From contig CM077665.1 of the NCBI GenBank assembly GCA_039707655.1, forward strand, positions 83,267,954 to 83,331,953: a stretch of 64,000 bases of DNA, in the 5' to 3' direction. The stretch comes from Elymus sibiricus (lineage: Eukaryota > Streptophyta > Magnoliopsida > Poales > Poaceae). Position numbers and translations under genes: made by a program. Below the pieces are notes generated by a model. The model was not told where the DNA came from, ran no database searches, and saw only the letters and a program-made list of their open reading frames with translations. Position 1 is the stretch's first letter. Every line of letters starts with the position of its first letter. Shown here one piece after another: positions 46,991 to 57,599 of this stretch.

Positions 46991-47162
46991 GGGTTTTTTA
47001 CATCTGTGCCCCTCGTTCCTTAGCTGTACTCATCCATCCCCACGCTCTTACAATTTGCTCACTTTTCCCCACTCTCTTGTCCAAAACCCTCATGAAAGGT
47101 CACAACGTAGGATGCCGTCGGGTCAATGGTTTGACCGTTAACTCTGACGTGTGGGGCTGCGT
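46991..47162 (+). repeat. MULE left terminal inverted repeat
   Basis: It aligns with the reverse complement of 50932-51106 along its whole length, including TTGACCGTTAACTCTG and GTGTGGGGC near the inner end. Confidence 0.9.
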
Positions 47163-47455
47163 CGTAAGGGCAACTCCAAATCGTACGCCCACGTCCGCTT
47201 GGGGCAAAACGGACAGACGGGCCGTCGCCTCGGGGACTCGTGGCGGCGTCCAACCTACCCCCACCGTCCAAAGTAAATGCGCACGCGCGGCGGGGCCCGG
47301 TCGTCAGCCACCCACCTTCGTGTCGTCGTCCTTCTTTAAGTGGAAACCCGTGGACCGGCCAGTCCACATTCCACACAGTAGCTTCCGCTTCCAAAGCCAA
47401 TCCTGCCCCCTCCACTCCCGGCAGTTTCTAGAAACCCTAGCCCGCCGCCGTCGCC

Positions 47456-48475
47456 ATGACCTGGCCGTGGTCCGGGAAGGGGAAGCACGGCCATGAGGCC
47501 AGCTCATCCTCTGGTAGGCGCCGCTCCGGTCGCTCTAGGAGCCTACCACCACCACCGCCGCCGCCGCCTGCTCTGTCCGCTCCGGCCGCTCCGCCCGCAT
47601 TTGCAATCGGTCCGCCGGCCGTCCCGCAGCGCACGCGCCCATACGTCGGCACGGAAATATGCCGGAGGTATTGGGAGACGGCCACGCCATTGCCGTGGGG
47701 AGATGCCCAACTCCCCAACAACTGGCACCTGTCCGCGGATCGGGTGCCAATCCCCCCGGTGCTGATGAGCGACCACGCCCGCCGTGAGGAGATCGACCGA
47801 CGTGGCGCGCGTCTGCCTCCAGATCTCCTCCACAACCCAAGGTACGGCGTCAACTCGCCGCTGTGGGATACGTGGCTCCACGACGAGCACGACCTGTGGC
47901 GGCAGTCTTTTTTTGTCAGTCGTCCACCTAGCCCACGGCGACGACGTGCTGCTAGCCCACCCCAAGTGCGCGGTCATAGGCGTGTCCGCGGCCTCACCCC
48001 GACACCATCTCCGTCCCCGTCACCACCACCTCCGATGACCGAGGAGGAGGAGGCCGAGCTCATTAGGCATGTCATGGAGGAATCCACGCGCATGCACGAC
48101 GAGCATCAATGGGCGGACATGGAGAGGGCGATGACCCTCTCTACGGCCGGCGACGTGGCCATCCCTAAGCTGGAGATGGCCACCGTCCTCAAGGAGGAGG
48201 TGAAGGAAGAGGTGGCGGAGGAGCCGCCCCTTGCGGCGTAGAACCCCCGACAGGTGGGCCAGAAGTGGGGGTGGTCGGCCACTGCGTTGGAGATGGCCGA
48301 CGCGCTGGCTGTCCAGCCATGGGCACCCACGCCGCCGCGGTCACCCGAACCGGAGCAGGAGCCACGGGAGGAGGTGTTGCAGGCACCGCAAGCGCCTCCG
48401 GCCTGGCAGGGGCCGCCAGCCCACCTTTGGCAGCCGCCTCCCTATGTCGACCTCACCAGCGACGACGACGAGTAG
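47456..48475 (+). pseudogene. MULE ORF 1: proline-rich protein, one in-frame TAG
   Basis: The ATG follows an AAACCCTAG motif typical of plant leaders. The frame runs 261 codons to TAG at 48239-48241 and stays open in the same frame to 48475, giving 339 codons in all. Order: basic Arg/Ser start, a proline tract (residues 31-39), a YVGTEICRRYWETATPLPWGDAQLPNNWHLS core near 62-92, a PLWDTWLHDEHDLWRQ segment near 140, a second proline tract, an acidic MTEEEEAELIRHVMEEST helix, then the TAG, an APPAWQGPPAHLWQPPPYV stretch and the tail DLTSDDDE. I do not know its function. The continued composition after the TAG suggests a recent nonsense mutation, though a genuine 261-residue protein is possible. 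Confidence 0.5.
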
Positions 48476-48499
48476 TACGGCGCTCCTAAAGACGGCGGC

Positions 48500-49830
48500 G
48501 GCTTCACCAGCGGGCGGCATTGTTTATATTTTATATGTGTTATATTTTTATCCGTGTTTTTATATTAGTTGTTACTGGCCTTGTGTATAATGCATGACAG
48601 ACTTATGAACTAGGGTGCCCTAGAACTATCGCCGGCCTATGTGGTCGGTATTAATGTTTAATTAAAGCTAATGCATGGTGATGTGATGTGATGTGATATG
48701 ATATGATGTGATATATGATCTGATTTGATGTTTAATTAAGGTAAAACTTGAATTTGAACTAACATTTGAATTATAAGCGACATGTTGAAAGAGGCCTAAG
48801 TTGATCATATTTAATGCACTTAGCATCTTTACATTGGAAGAGGCCTAAGTTGATCCTAAGTTGTAATGATCATGTTACCCTATGATGAAATGATCTAACA
48901 GCAAACAAAACAAAAATAGACTCATAAACCCTAACCCTTTATTGCAAAACCCATTATTATAAAGAGTCAGTTCAAAATTTCAAAAATGAAAAATAAGTTC
49001 AGATCCTTCTTACTCACACCGAAATGGAGCTCTTGTGATTTTTTTTTCGTAAACATAAACCCACTGTTGCTCTCTTCTCGAACTCTATACAACCCCGTAC
49101 GTGGTAGCTCGTATGTGTGAAGGAGTTTTCATGAAAATGTTCATAAACCAAGATTTTTTTTTGCCATAACCATGTCACATGCAAAGGCATTGTGAGCAGG
49201 TTTTACATTTTTTTGATTTTTTTAATTTAGTTCTGCTCATTTGAACTTGGAAACGATAGCTCATCTCAAAAGAAGGTTTTTCTTAAAAAGTCCCTAAACC
49301 AGGTTTATATTTTTAGGGTAACTATGTCTTATAAAACGACGAACAGGGAAGGTTTCATATTTTTTTGATTTTTTTTGAATTAGTTAAGGTCATTTGAAAG
49401 TTGGTCAAACCTAACATAACCCCGCTGACCGGCTCAAAACCCCGCAACATCTCTACAAACCCTAACGTCGAACTGCAGCCGTCCGATGATACCCTAGCGG
49501 CAAGCGAAAACTGTCGGATATGGTCTTCTAGAAGGATTTCCGAGGGGCAGGCTGCGTGCAGGCTCCGCGCCGTTGGATCACATGGACGGCTCTGCATCGT
49601 TGGATCGTTGGGCGATCCGCGAGAGGTTGGTTCTGCTCGCCCACTCGTCCGCGCAAAAAAAAAAACTGGTTGGTCCTTCGCTAGGTGTTGACTGTCGAGG
49701 GAGGAGGCACCACTCCGGCTCCCCGTCCTTATCCATAGATGCTATTTAAGCCGGACGGCGTCCCCCAGCCCTAGCTCATCCGCCTGCCCCCTCTCTCCGC
49801 CGGCAGCCGAGCACTCCCCTCTCCGAGTCC
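48500..49830. other. MULE interior spacer
   Basis: Mostly non-coding. It includes a TGATG-type microsatellite at about 48676-48732 and a duplicated GAAAGAGGCCTAAGTTGATC phrase near 48787 and 48836. A run of ten A lies near 49655. No gene is supportable. Confidence 0.5.
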
Positions 49831-49837
49831 ATCAGTC

Positions 49838-50239
49838 ATGCCACGACGCCGCCAGTACTACACAGTCGAACATCGTCTCTTCCTTCTTCGGCAGGTCCAA
49901 ATCCGGAGGCAAACGAGGCTACCTCTGGAACCGGAGGAGGATTTCGAGGAGGGGTCGGAGATGGGGGAGGAGGATCCAGAGGCGCCGCCGCAGGAGCCGG
50001 AGGAGGAGGCGCAGCCGCAGGAGCCGGAGGAGGAGGCGCCGCCGGTCTACTATCTGTGGCCCGACCAGGTGGCGATCCTCAACTCCATCCGCTCGGAATC
50101 AGCTATGGAGGCCCGGTGTTTTCGTCAGCAGTAGATGGAGGCAGCGCGGGCGGCGCAGGAGGAGGTGCAGGCGGCGGCGCAGGCTGACCAGACTCCGGCA
50201 AAGGCAGATCAGGCCATCTCCGACGACGAAGATGCGTAG
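49838..50239 (+). pseudogene. MULE ORF 2: short acidic repeat protein, one in-frame TAG
   Basis: The frame from ATG 49838 has a basic start (MPRRRQYYTVEHRLFLLRQ), then repeated glutamate-rich units (PQEPEEEA two to three times), then YYLWPDQVAILNSIRSES. TAG at 50132-50134 follows glutamine codons (CAG to TAG is a single change). The same frame stays open through an Ala/Gln-rich stretch to AISDDEDA and a stop at 50237-50239. Function unknown. A TC-rich leader precedes it. Confidence 0.45.
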
Positions 50240-50455
50240 TGCACTAGGTAGTACGTAGGATATATATTGCATGCTTTTGTATGGAACTGAACTATTTTGT
50301 TTTTTTGCTGATGCTTTAAAAAAAATATTGCAAGCTTTTGTACATGGTGGGAGTGACATATGGGTGGGTAAAAAAGGTGGGCGAAGCCCGCACGTAGTAC
50401 TGCACCCTGGCCTCGGTCTGTGGCACCTGCAAGGTGGAGACGCGTGCGAGAAGAG

Positions 50456-50930
50456 AGGAACCAGCGGCAACGACCGTTGTTGCGTCCCTGGCGGCGCGCA
50501 TCGGCGCATGCAGGCAGGCTAGCTGGATCACGTGGCATGCATAGCAGGTTTCTGTATCGTGGCGGCGCACGTCGATCGGTATGCCCTAGACTTCAATTGA
50601 CACGCTGAATTGAACCGGCAGCAGCGGCAGTCGCTGCGTCCGTGGCGGCTCACAGGAAGGCTGCGTCCGTGGCGGCGCGCATCGACGCATGCAGGCAGGC
50701 TAGCTAGATCATGTCGCGCATGCATAGCAGGCTTGTCATGGCGGCGTGCATCAGCGCATGCACGTGGGCGTTTAATGCAACGGCCCAAACGAAACCACGG
50801 CCCAACAAACCAGCACCACCGTCCAACAGGCGACACAGTCCAGCGCGGCCCCACACGTCAGATTGGTCAAAGGAGGGCGACACAGTCCAACGCGGCCCCA
50901 CTTGGCAGGTCCAACGGCCGACGCAGTCCA
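50456..50930. repeat. Direct repeats in the MULE right arm
   Basis: A GCGTCC(C/G)TGGCGGCGCGCATCG.CGCATGCAGGCAGGCTAGCT unit occurs near 50481 and 50661, with a partial third near 50740. Then three copies of CACAGTCCA(G/A)CGCGGCCCC or similar occur near 50835, 50880 and 50922, next to the terminal repeat. Confidence 0.75.
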
Positions 50931-50931
50931 G

Positions 50932-51106
50932 CGCGGCCCCACACGCCAGAGTTAACGGTCAAAACATTGACCCGACGGCATCCTCCATTATGACCATTTC
51001 TGAGGGTTTTGTACAAGGAAGTGGAGAAAAGTAAGCAAAAGTTAAGAGCGTGGAAATGAATGATTACAACTAATTAAGGAACCAGGGGCATAAGAATAAA
51101 AATCCC
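50932..51106 (-). repeat. MULE right terminal inverted repeat
   Basis: Inverse of 46991-47162. Its outer end is 408 bases from the TATA box of the FPF1-like gene. Confidence 0.9.
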
Positions 51107-51513
51107 TTTATAATTTGGCTGTGACATCCTCAGTGCCTTGATATAACAGGTTGGAGAGACCGAATATACTATACGAACCTGATATTAGTTATGGCCCCTT
51201 TTCGGAAAAAGAGCTCTCGATGTTACTAGTACCTTGAGACTGCAAGAGTGCCTGCCCACTTGCCCAAGCAGATTGATGCCTGCCTCGAAAGTAAATACAT
51301 ACAGTAGAAGGTACCGAGCCTGAAGAACAAATATACGTTGCTGTCGAATAGGTGAAACATGCGCACATATAACCGAAAAGAATTAAAATTATACAAGAAT
51401 ATATACGAAACACGTCCCTATCGATCTATGCGAGCGAGCGCATCTTCTTACTGCATTCTTGAACAAGCAGCGATTGCCAGTGCACGTACGTTCCACACCG
51501 GCTCCCATGCGCC

Positions 51514-51520
51514 TATATAA
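51514..51520 (+). promoter_or_regulatory. TATA box of the FPF1-like gene
   Basis: TATATAA lies 115 bases before the ATG at 51635, placing the start of transcription near 51545. TGCACGTACG upstream (51481-51490) contains an ACGT core of the G-box class. Between the MULE (51106) and this site are about 400 bases of otherwise unremarkable promoter sequence. Confidence 0.75.
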
Positions 51521-51634
51521 ACACATCACCCGGACACCATCAGCAGCATCAGATAACCAGCCTGCAGCAAGTAGTACAACATTAGCAAAGATCGATCGAT
51601 CGAGTAGTAAGGAAGACTAAGAGGAAGAAGAAAG

Positions 51635-51940
51635 ATGGCGGCGGGGGGAGTGTGGGTGTTCAAGAACGGGGTGATGGAGCTGGAGCAGGAGGCGACGAGC
51701 CGGAAGGCGCTGGTGTACGTGCCGGCGAACGAGACGATGCGGTCGCTGGAGACGCTGGAGCGCCGGCTGGGGTCGCTGGGGTGGGAGCGCTACTACGAGG
51801 ACCGCGCCATCGTGCAGCTCCACAAGCGCGGCGGCGTCGACCTCATCTCCCTTCCCCGGGACTTCTCCAGGCTCCGTTCCACCCACATGTACGACGTCGT
51901 CGTCAAGAACCGCGACCACTTCAAGGTCGTCGACCTCTAG
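51635..51940 (+). CDS. FPF1: FLOWERING PROMOTING FACTOR 1-like protein (101 aa), single exon
   Basis: The protein matches the small plant FPF1 family along its full length: VWVFKNGVMEL (residues 6-16), KALVYVPANE (29-38), LERRLGSLGWERYYED (45-60), VQLHKRGGVDLISLPRDF (64-81) and STHMYDVVVKNRDHFKV (86-102 region). Length about 100 and absence of introns are typical. Family members promote flowering or affect elongation and root growth in other plants, often with gibberellin; the molecular activity is not settled. The ATG sits in AAAGATGGCGG, a good plant context, after a purine-rich leader. High third-position GC fits a grass gene. No defect seen. It is the only clear host gene here, with transposons within about 0.5 kb upstream and 1.1 kb downstream. 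Confidence 0.95.
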   Translation: MAAGGVWVFKNGVMELEQEATSRKALVYVPANETMRSLETLERRLGSLGWERYYEDRAIVQLHKRGGVDLISLPRDFSRLRSTHMYDVVVKNRDHFKVVDL

Positions 51941-52188
51941 ACATGCTTGTGCGAGCCTAAAGCAATTCTCCAACTCAACAAGGTATATATCCATACATGC
52001 ATACAAGTCCGCTTCAAATAAATGCGTTTACTTTTTTAATGATTTGAAGATTGCTCGCCCAAGCCTGCCGCATGGTATAAACGCAGTGTGTGATGTAAGT
52101 GTGTACACGTACGTACGGTTCGTGGAGATATATACTACTATCTATATTGTTGCAAAAAGTATGATGTATCTAGCATCCTTTTCTGTGG

Positions 52189-52194
52189 AATAAA
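52189..52194 (+). terminator. Probable polyadenylation signal of the FPF1-like gene
   Basis: AATAAA lies about 250 bases after the stop codon in an AT-rich 3' region. Another AATAAA near 52017 is an alternative nearer site. Confidence 0.5.
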
Positions 52195-52199
52195 ATGAA

Positions 52200-53031
52200 T
52201 GAAAGAACGGTACAGTATGATGTGTGTTGCTTGCGGGCGTACTGCGGGGGTATCGATCGATCTGGTTGTATTAGTTACTGTGGCTACAAGTCACTGTACG
52301 TGGCCAGCCTGCATGCATACGTGAATGCACTTGTGTATATTAGACTTTTCGTTGCCGAAGGTGGATGCCTATTAAGGTCTTGGGTGTCTAGAATCTAGAG
52401 AAAAACAAACAGCGCCATGCCACTCCTTATCTGCCGCAGATTCTCTAGAGGGGCAGAAAAAGCTCAAATTAAGCCGTACTTGCCAATTGGATGCAGTGTG
52501 ACGTTGCCAGCTGAAATAACCTTCTCCATAGAGCATTTCTCATCTTTTTCTTGCATTGTTGTTGCAAATATTTCTTTGGGATGTGGTGGTGGGCTGTTCC
52601 TTCCGTTGAGAGATGAGTCCATAAAGTGTGAGTCGGAGATGTGATATTCTTGATAATCAGTGCGCCGTGAGTGACGATGTCATGGACAACCTTGCGTTTT
52701 GGGTATTCTAGATCTTTCAAAGAATGGCAAGCAACACAGTCCCAACTAGTGCCGTCGAGAAGGAGGGATTGGGTGAATAGTGGATGATGTGGTTGCTCCT
52801 CTCACACATGATCACAGTGTGGACATACGCTATTGGGAGCAATGAGCTTGCGAAGCATCTTAGCTTTCCAGCTGATCGTGTCCCAACATTGCAAGCAATC
52901 GAATACCTTGATCTTTTTTCCTGAGAAACTAGCAGGAGCTCTGTCTATTCATTAAGAAGTAGAATTGGGCAGTTTATAAGAAAACTCGATCGAAAACCGA
53001 GCAAAGGCCCATACAACACGACAACACTACC
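52200..53031. other. Unrecognised sequence between FPF1 and copia D
   Basis: Short frames only (for example 52417-52644), none with recognisable motifs or good exon signals. Possibly degraded transposon sequence. Confidence 0.35.
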
Positions 53032-55798
53032 TGTTGGATATATGAGCAATTTACGGAATGATTTAAACGAAATAAACAGTAGATAAAACAAGATCATGGT
53101 AACAGAGGCAACACTAGTCATGCAACGTAGAGGAGAGTATGCCACAATAAGAGGAACAAAACTTATCAGGCAAACTAAAGGATAGTAGGTGAATATTATG
53201 TGAACATGTGAACTATACCGAAACATATGTAAAACAGAAACTAGACCAAGAATCTCTAGCAGAACCTCGAACAGGAAAGACACGAACACGTACTGAGCGG
53301 TGGCAGTAGCGTTGGCGTTGACGTCTTCACCGGCCATGTCGTCGAAGAGGTTATTGACGTCGGGGAAGAAGTCGTCGTCCGGGAAGTAGTCATCGGCGTC
53401 CGTGGTGAAGTAGTCAGTAGTCGCGCAAAGCGCTCCCCAAAAACCTTATCACCCTTCTCCCGTACATGACTCACAGTGGTGGGGTTTCGGAGGCCTACTG
53501 TCCCGACCTGCGGTGCACGCCGCAAGCCGGGATGGGGAAGAACCTTGCAGCAGCTCAGGGTTTGGAACTCGATGGCGTGAGGAGGAGGATGAGATTCTGG
53601 TGTGTCTCTCTGGAGAGGAGCGACCTCCCTTTTATAGGCACATGAGAAGGAGGCCAACAGGTGACGACGGGAGGCGAAGCAAAAGAGGGAGACGAAACGA
53701 ACAGGCAGCAGTCGAAGGGTGCAGCGTTCGTAATTAATCTCCACTACATCAAAACTTTCAGCTCCCGAGTGATCTTTCGTATACCAGTTGTGCGTGGCAA
53801 AAATTTAGACATCGGTTCATTCACGCAACCCGCGGCGCGTCGTGACGAGGCGTGGCGTGGCGTGGCGAGGCGGGCGGCGGAGGAGGAGCGCGTGTATGTC
53901 TCTCTTGTTCTCATGCTCATACAAGTGGGGAAACATCCTCCCTTATAAGGAGGTCCAACTCCTACTAAACTAGCAATGTGGAACTAAACTCTTGACCGAT
54001 ACTAGGCTACCGTGGGACTTCCCCGCGGGTGGAGCTTATGCGTCATACTCCGAGGCCTTTCATGAGTTTACTAGAGAGCACCCTACTCTCATAGATTGCG
54101 ACGTTAACAATCAGACTCATATAGGTGTGTTCTTCGAAAGGTGTTCTGCAGGACAATATCTCTGCGTAAATAAGCCACTTAGAACACATTAAGATATATA
54201 TCAACCTGCCATGCAGATTAGGAAAGTATTGCATCTTCATGGAGTGGTATTATTAATAGTAAGGATACTCTCCTCTCAGTTGATCAACAGCTTGTCTTCC
54301 ACATCTAATTCACGGGATCTCCGATCACATAGAATAGGTTACCACTGTGAACAACTCATGTTGTGGGTCTCATACCCATCTCCTTCGATGCATTATCTAT
54401 CACATTACGTGATAGACCCTTGGTAAAAGGATCTGCCAGATTTTTAGACGTTTGGATATAATCCAATGCAATAACTTCGGAGTTTCTCATTTTCCTGATA
54501 GACTTTAACCTTCTTTGAACATGTCTTGATGACTTCATGTTATCCTTTGAACTACTCACTTTGGCGATCACAGTTTGATTGTCGCAGTTCATAAGAACAC
54601 CCGGTACAGGTTTCTGCACAACTGGTAAGTCATTCAAGAGCCGACGAGGCCAATCTGCTTCGACCGTAGCTGTATCTAGTGCTGTGAGTTCTGCTTCCAT
54701 TGTTGACCTCGTTAAGATGGTCTGCTTGCAAGACTTCCAAGAAACAGTGCCACGACCATGAGTGAATACATATCCGCTCGTGGCCTTTATCTCATCAGCA
54801 TCAGAGATCTAGTTTGAGTCACTATACCCTTCAAGCACCTTTGGGTACCCAGTGTAGTGAATTCCATAACTCGTAGTGCCCTTCAAATAGCGCATAACTC
54901 TTTCTAGAGCTTTCCAATGATCATCTCCTGGTTTTGAGACAAACCGGCTCAGTTTGCTAATAGCAAAAGAGATGTCAGGTCTCGTGGCACTGGCTAAGTA
55001 CATAAGTGAGCCAACAATCTGAGAATATTTCAATTGATCTCTAGCAATTCTTCGATTCTTTTGAAGTAACACGCTAGCATCATAAGGTGTTGGAGAGGGC
55101 TTGCGGTCACTATAACCAAAGCGACTCAAGGTCTTTTCCACATAGTGAGATTGAAGCAATGTAATCCCACCATCATCATCTCTCACCATCTTGATATTCA
55201 GAATAACATCAGCTACTCCTAAATCCTTCATATCGAAACAACGAGATAGGAACTCCTTGACCTCCTTAATAACATTCAAATTTGTTCCGAAAATCAATAT
55301 GTCATCAACATACAAGCAAAGGATAACTTCCTCGCCCCCACCATGGCGATAGTATACGCATTTGTCAGCTTCGTTTACCACAAAGCCTATAACTGTTAAA
55401 GTTCTTTCAAACTTCTCATGCCACTGCTTAGGTGCTTGTTTAAGTCCATACAAAGACTTCAACAATTTGCATACCTTTCCTTCCTGACCGTCCACTATAA
55501 ACCATCTGGTTGTTCCATGTAAATTTCCTCGTCCAACTCTCCATTTAGGAAAGCAGTCTTAACATCCATTTGATGAATGAGAAGACCATGTGAGGCAGCT
55601 AGTGAAAGTAGAACTCGAATAGTGGTCAGTCGAGCCACAGGTGAGTAAGTATCAAAGAAGTCTTCACCTTCCTTTTGGGTATAACACTTGGCCACGAGTC
55701 GTGCCTTGTACTTTTCAATAGTGCCATCAGGCCAAAGCTTCTTCTTGAATACCCATTTGCACCCTATAGGTTTGCACCCATAAGGACGATCAGTTATC
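53032..55798 (-). mobile_element. Copia element D, 3' part, cut by element E
   Basis: A second copia lineage lies on the minus strand. 54356-55798 holds reverse transcriptase and RNase H remnants. To the left lies an LTR-like stretch with a TATA box (CTATAAAAGG on the minus strand near 53630) and a possible CCAACA end at 53032; its other end was not resolved. Element E begins at 55799, so the 5' part of D should lie beyond the window. Confidence 0.7.
54356..55798 (-). pseudogene. Copia D Pol fragment: reverse transcriptase and RNase H
   Basis: The frame enters from the element E insertion. It contains [17 protein letters not shown] and [17 protein letters not shown] (55500-55660), then a stop near 55495. 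LKSLYGLKQAPKQW, LYVDDILIFG (catalytic YVDD near 55300) and SLMYLASATRPDI follow. Another stop lies at 54809-54811 (YSDSN then TAG). The RNase H part [17 protein letters not shown] to DPFTKGLS follows to 54356. The motifs differ from those of element E and the intact copia, so it is a different family. It is non-functional. Confidence 0.85.
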
Positions 55799-57543
55799 TG
55801 TTGGGGAACGGAGCATGAATTTCAAAAAAATTCCTACGCTCACGCAAGATCTATCCATGGAGATGTATCGCTACGAGAGGGGAGAGTGTGTGTACGTACC
55901 CTCGTAGACCGTTAGCGGAAGCGTCTCACAACGCGGTTGATGTAGTCGAACAATCCTTCGAGCTCCACCGATCGAGTACCGAACGTACGGCACCTCCGAG
56001 TTCTACACACGTGCAGCTCGGTGACGTGCCTCGCCTTCTTGATCCATCAAGACGTCGAGGTAGTAGATGAGTTCCGTCAGCACGACAGCGTGGCGACGGT
56101 GACGGTGAAGTGATTCCGGCAGGGCTTCACCTAAGCTCTCCGAAAATATGACCGAGGTGGAAAACGGAGATCGGGGCACCGCACACGGCTATGGGACAAT
56201 TGTGTACTTTGGGGTGCCCCCTTGCCCCCGTATATAAAGGATGAGAGGGAGGAGGCCGGCCCCCTAGGGGTGCGCCAAGTGTGGGGAGTCCTACTAGGAC
56301 TCCTTAGTCCTAGTAGGATTCCACCTCCCATACGGAGTAGGAAAGAGGGAAGGGAGAGGGAAAGGAAAGAGGGGGCTGCGCCCCCTCCCCTAGTCCAATT
56401 CGATTTGGGCAAGGGGGGGGGGGGCGCGAGCCTCCTCACGTGGCCTGCCTCTCCTTTTCCCGTATGGCCCAATAAGGCCCATTACTTCTCCCGGTGAATT
56501 CCCGTAACTCCCCGGTACTCCGAAAAATACCCGAATCACTCGGAACCTTTCCGACGTCCGAATATAGCCTTCCAATATATGAATCTTTACCTCTCAACCA
56601 TTTCGAGACTCCTCGTCATGTCCGTGATCTCATACGGGACTCCGAACAAACTTCGGCCACCAATCACATAACTCATATAATACTAAATCGTCATCGAACC
56701 TTAAGTGTGCGGACCCTACGGGTTCGGGAATGATGTAGACATGACCGAGACGACTCTCCGGTCAATAACCAACAGCGGAACCTGGATTCTCATATTGGTT
56801 CCTACATATTCCACGAAGATCTTTATCGGTGAACCTCATATGTCAACATACGTTGTTCCCTTTGTCTGGCGGTATGTTACTTGCCCGAGATTCGATCGTC
56901 GGTATCCAATACCTAGTTCAATCTCGTTACCGGCAAGTCTCTTTACTCGTTCCGTAATACGTCATCTTGTAACTAACTCTTTAGTCACGGTGCTTGCAAG
57001 GCTTCTGTGATGCTGTATTACCGAGAGGGCCCAGAGATACCTCTCCGATAGTCGGAGTGACAAATTCCAATCTCGATCCATGCCGACTCAACAAACACTT
57101 TCGAAGATACTTGTAGTGCACCTTTATAATCACCCAGTTACGTTGTGACGTTTGATACACCCAAAGTATTCCTACGGTATCCGGGAGTTGCATGATCTCA
57201 TGGTCAGAGGAACGTGTATTTGACATAGTGAAAGCAATAGCAATAAACTGAACGATCATTTGCTATGCTAACGGTTGGGTCAAGTCCATCACATCATTCT
57301 CCTAATGATGTGATCCCATTATCAAATGACAACTCATGTCCATGGTCAGGAAATCTTGACCATCTTTTGATCAACGAGCTAGTCTAGTAGAGGCTTACTA
57401 GGGACACAGTATTTGTTTATCTATTCACACATGTATTTAGTTTCCGGTCAATACAATTCTAGCATGAATAATAAACTATTATCATGAACGGGGAAATATG
57501 ATAATAACTAATTTATTATTGCCTCTAGGGCATATTTCCAACA
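55799..57543 (-). repeat. Copia E 3' LTR (1745 bp)
   Basis: TGTTGGGG...CCAACA. It pairs with 62640 onward. A run of twelve G near 56410-56421 is shorter in the other copy. Open frames inside (for example 56705-57010) recur in the other LTR and are not genes. Confidence 0.95.
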
Positions 57544-57599
57544 GTCTCCCACTTGCACTAGAGTCAATAATCTAGATTACATCTCCATGTAATTAACTC

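Larger units (their letters stand above)
46991..51106. mobile_element. Mutator-like element (MULE), 4.1 kb, no transposase
   Basis: Terminal inverted repeats of about 172 bp (46991-47162; 50932-51106) start GGGTTTTTTAC / GGGATTTTTAT and share long blocks such as GGATGCCGTCGGGTCAATG. A perfect 9-bp duplication TTTATAATT lies at 46982-46990 and 51107-51115. The interior has two ORFs, each with one in-frame TAG, and no MURA-like transposase. It is therefore non-autonomous. Whether the ORFs are captured host genes (Pack-MULE) is open. Confidence 0.9.

Noticed and set aside
47437..47977. Long antisense frames opposite MULE ORF 1
   Set aside because: They are shadows of the GC-rich proline tract. 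The plus-strand frame is longer, has a leader with AAACCCTAG and better amino-acid composition.
53256..53744. 162-residue frame on the minus strand
   Set aside because: It lies in the transcribed part of the copia D LTR, just after its TATA box, and shows no protein family similarity.
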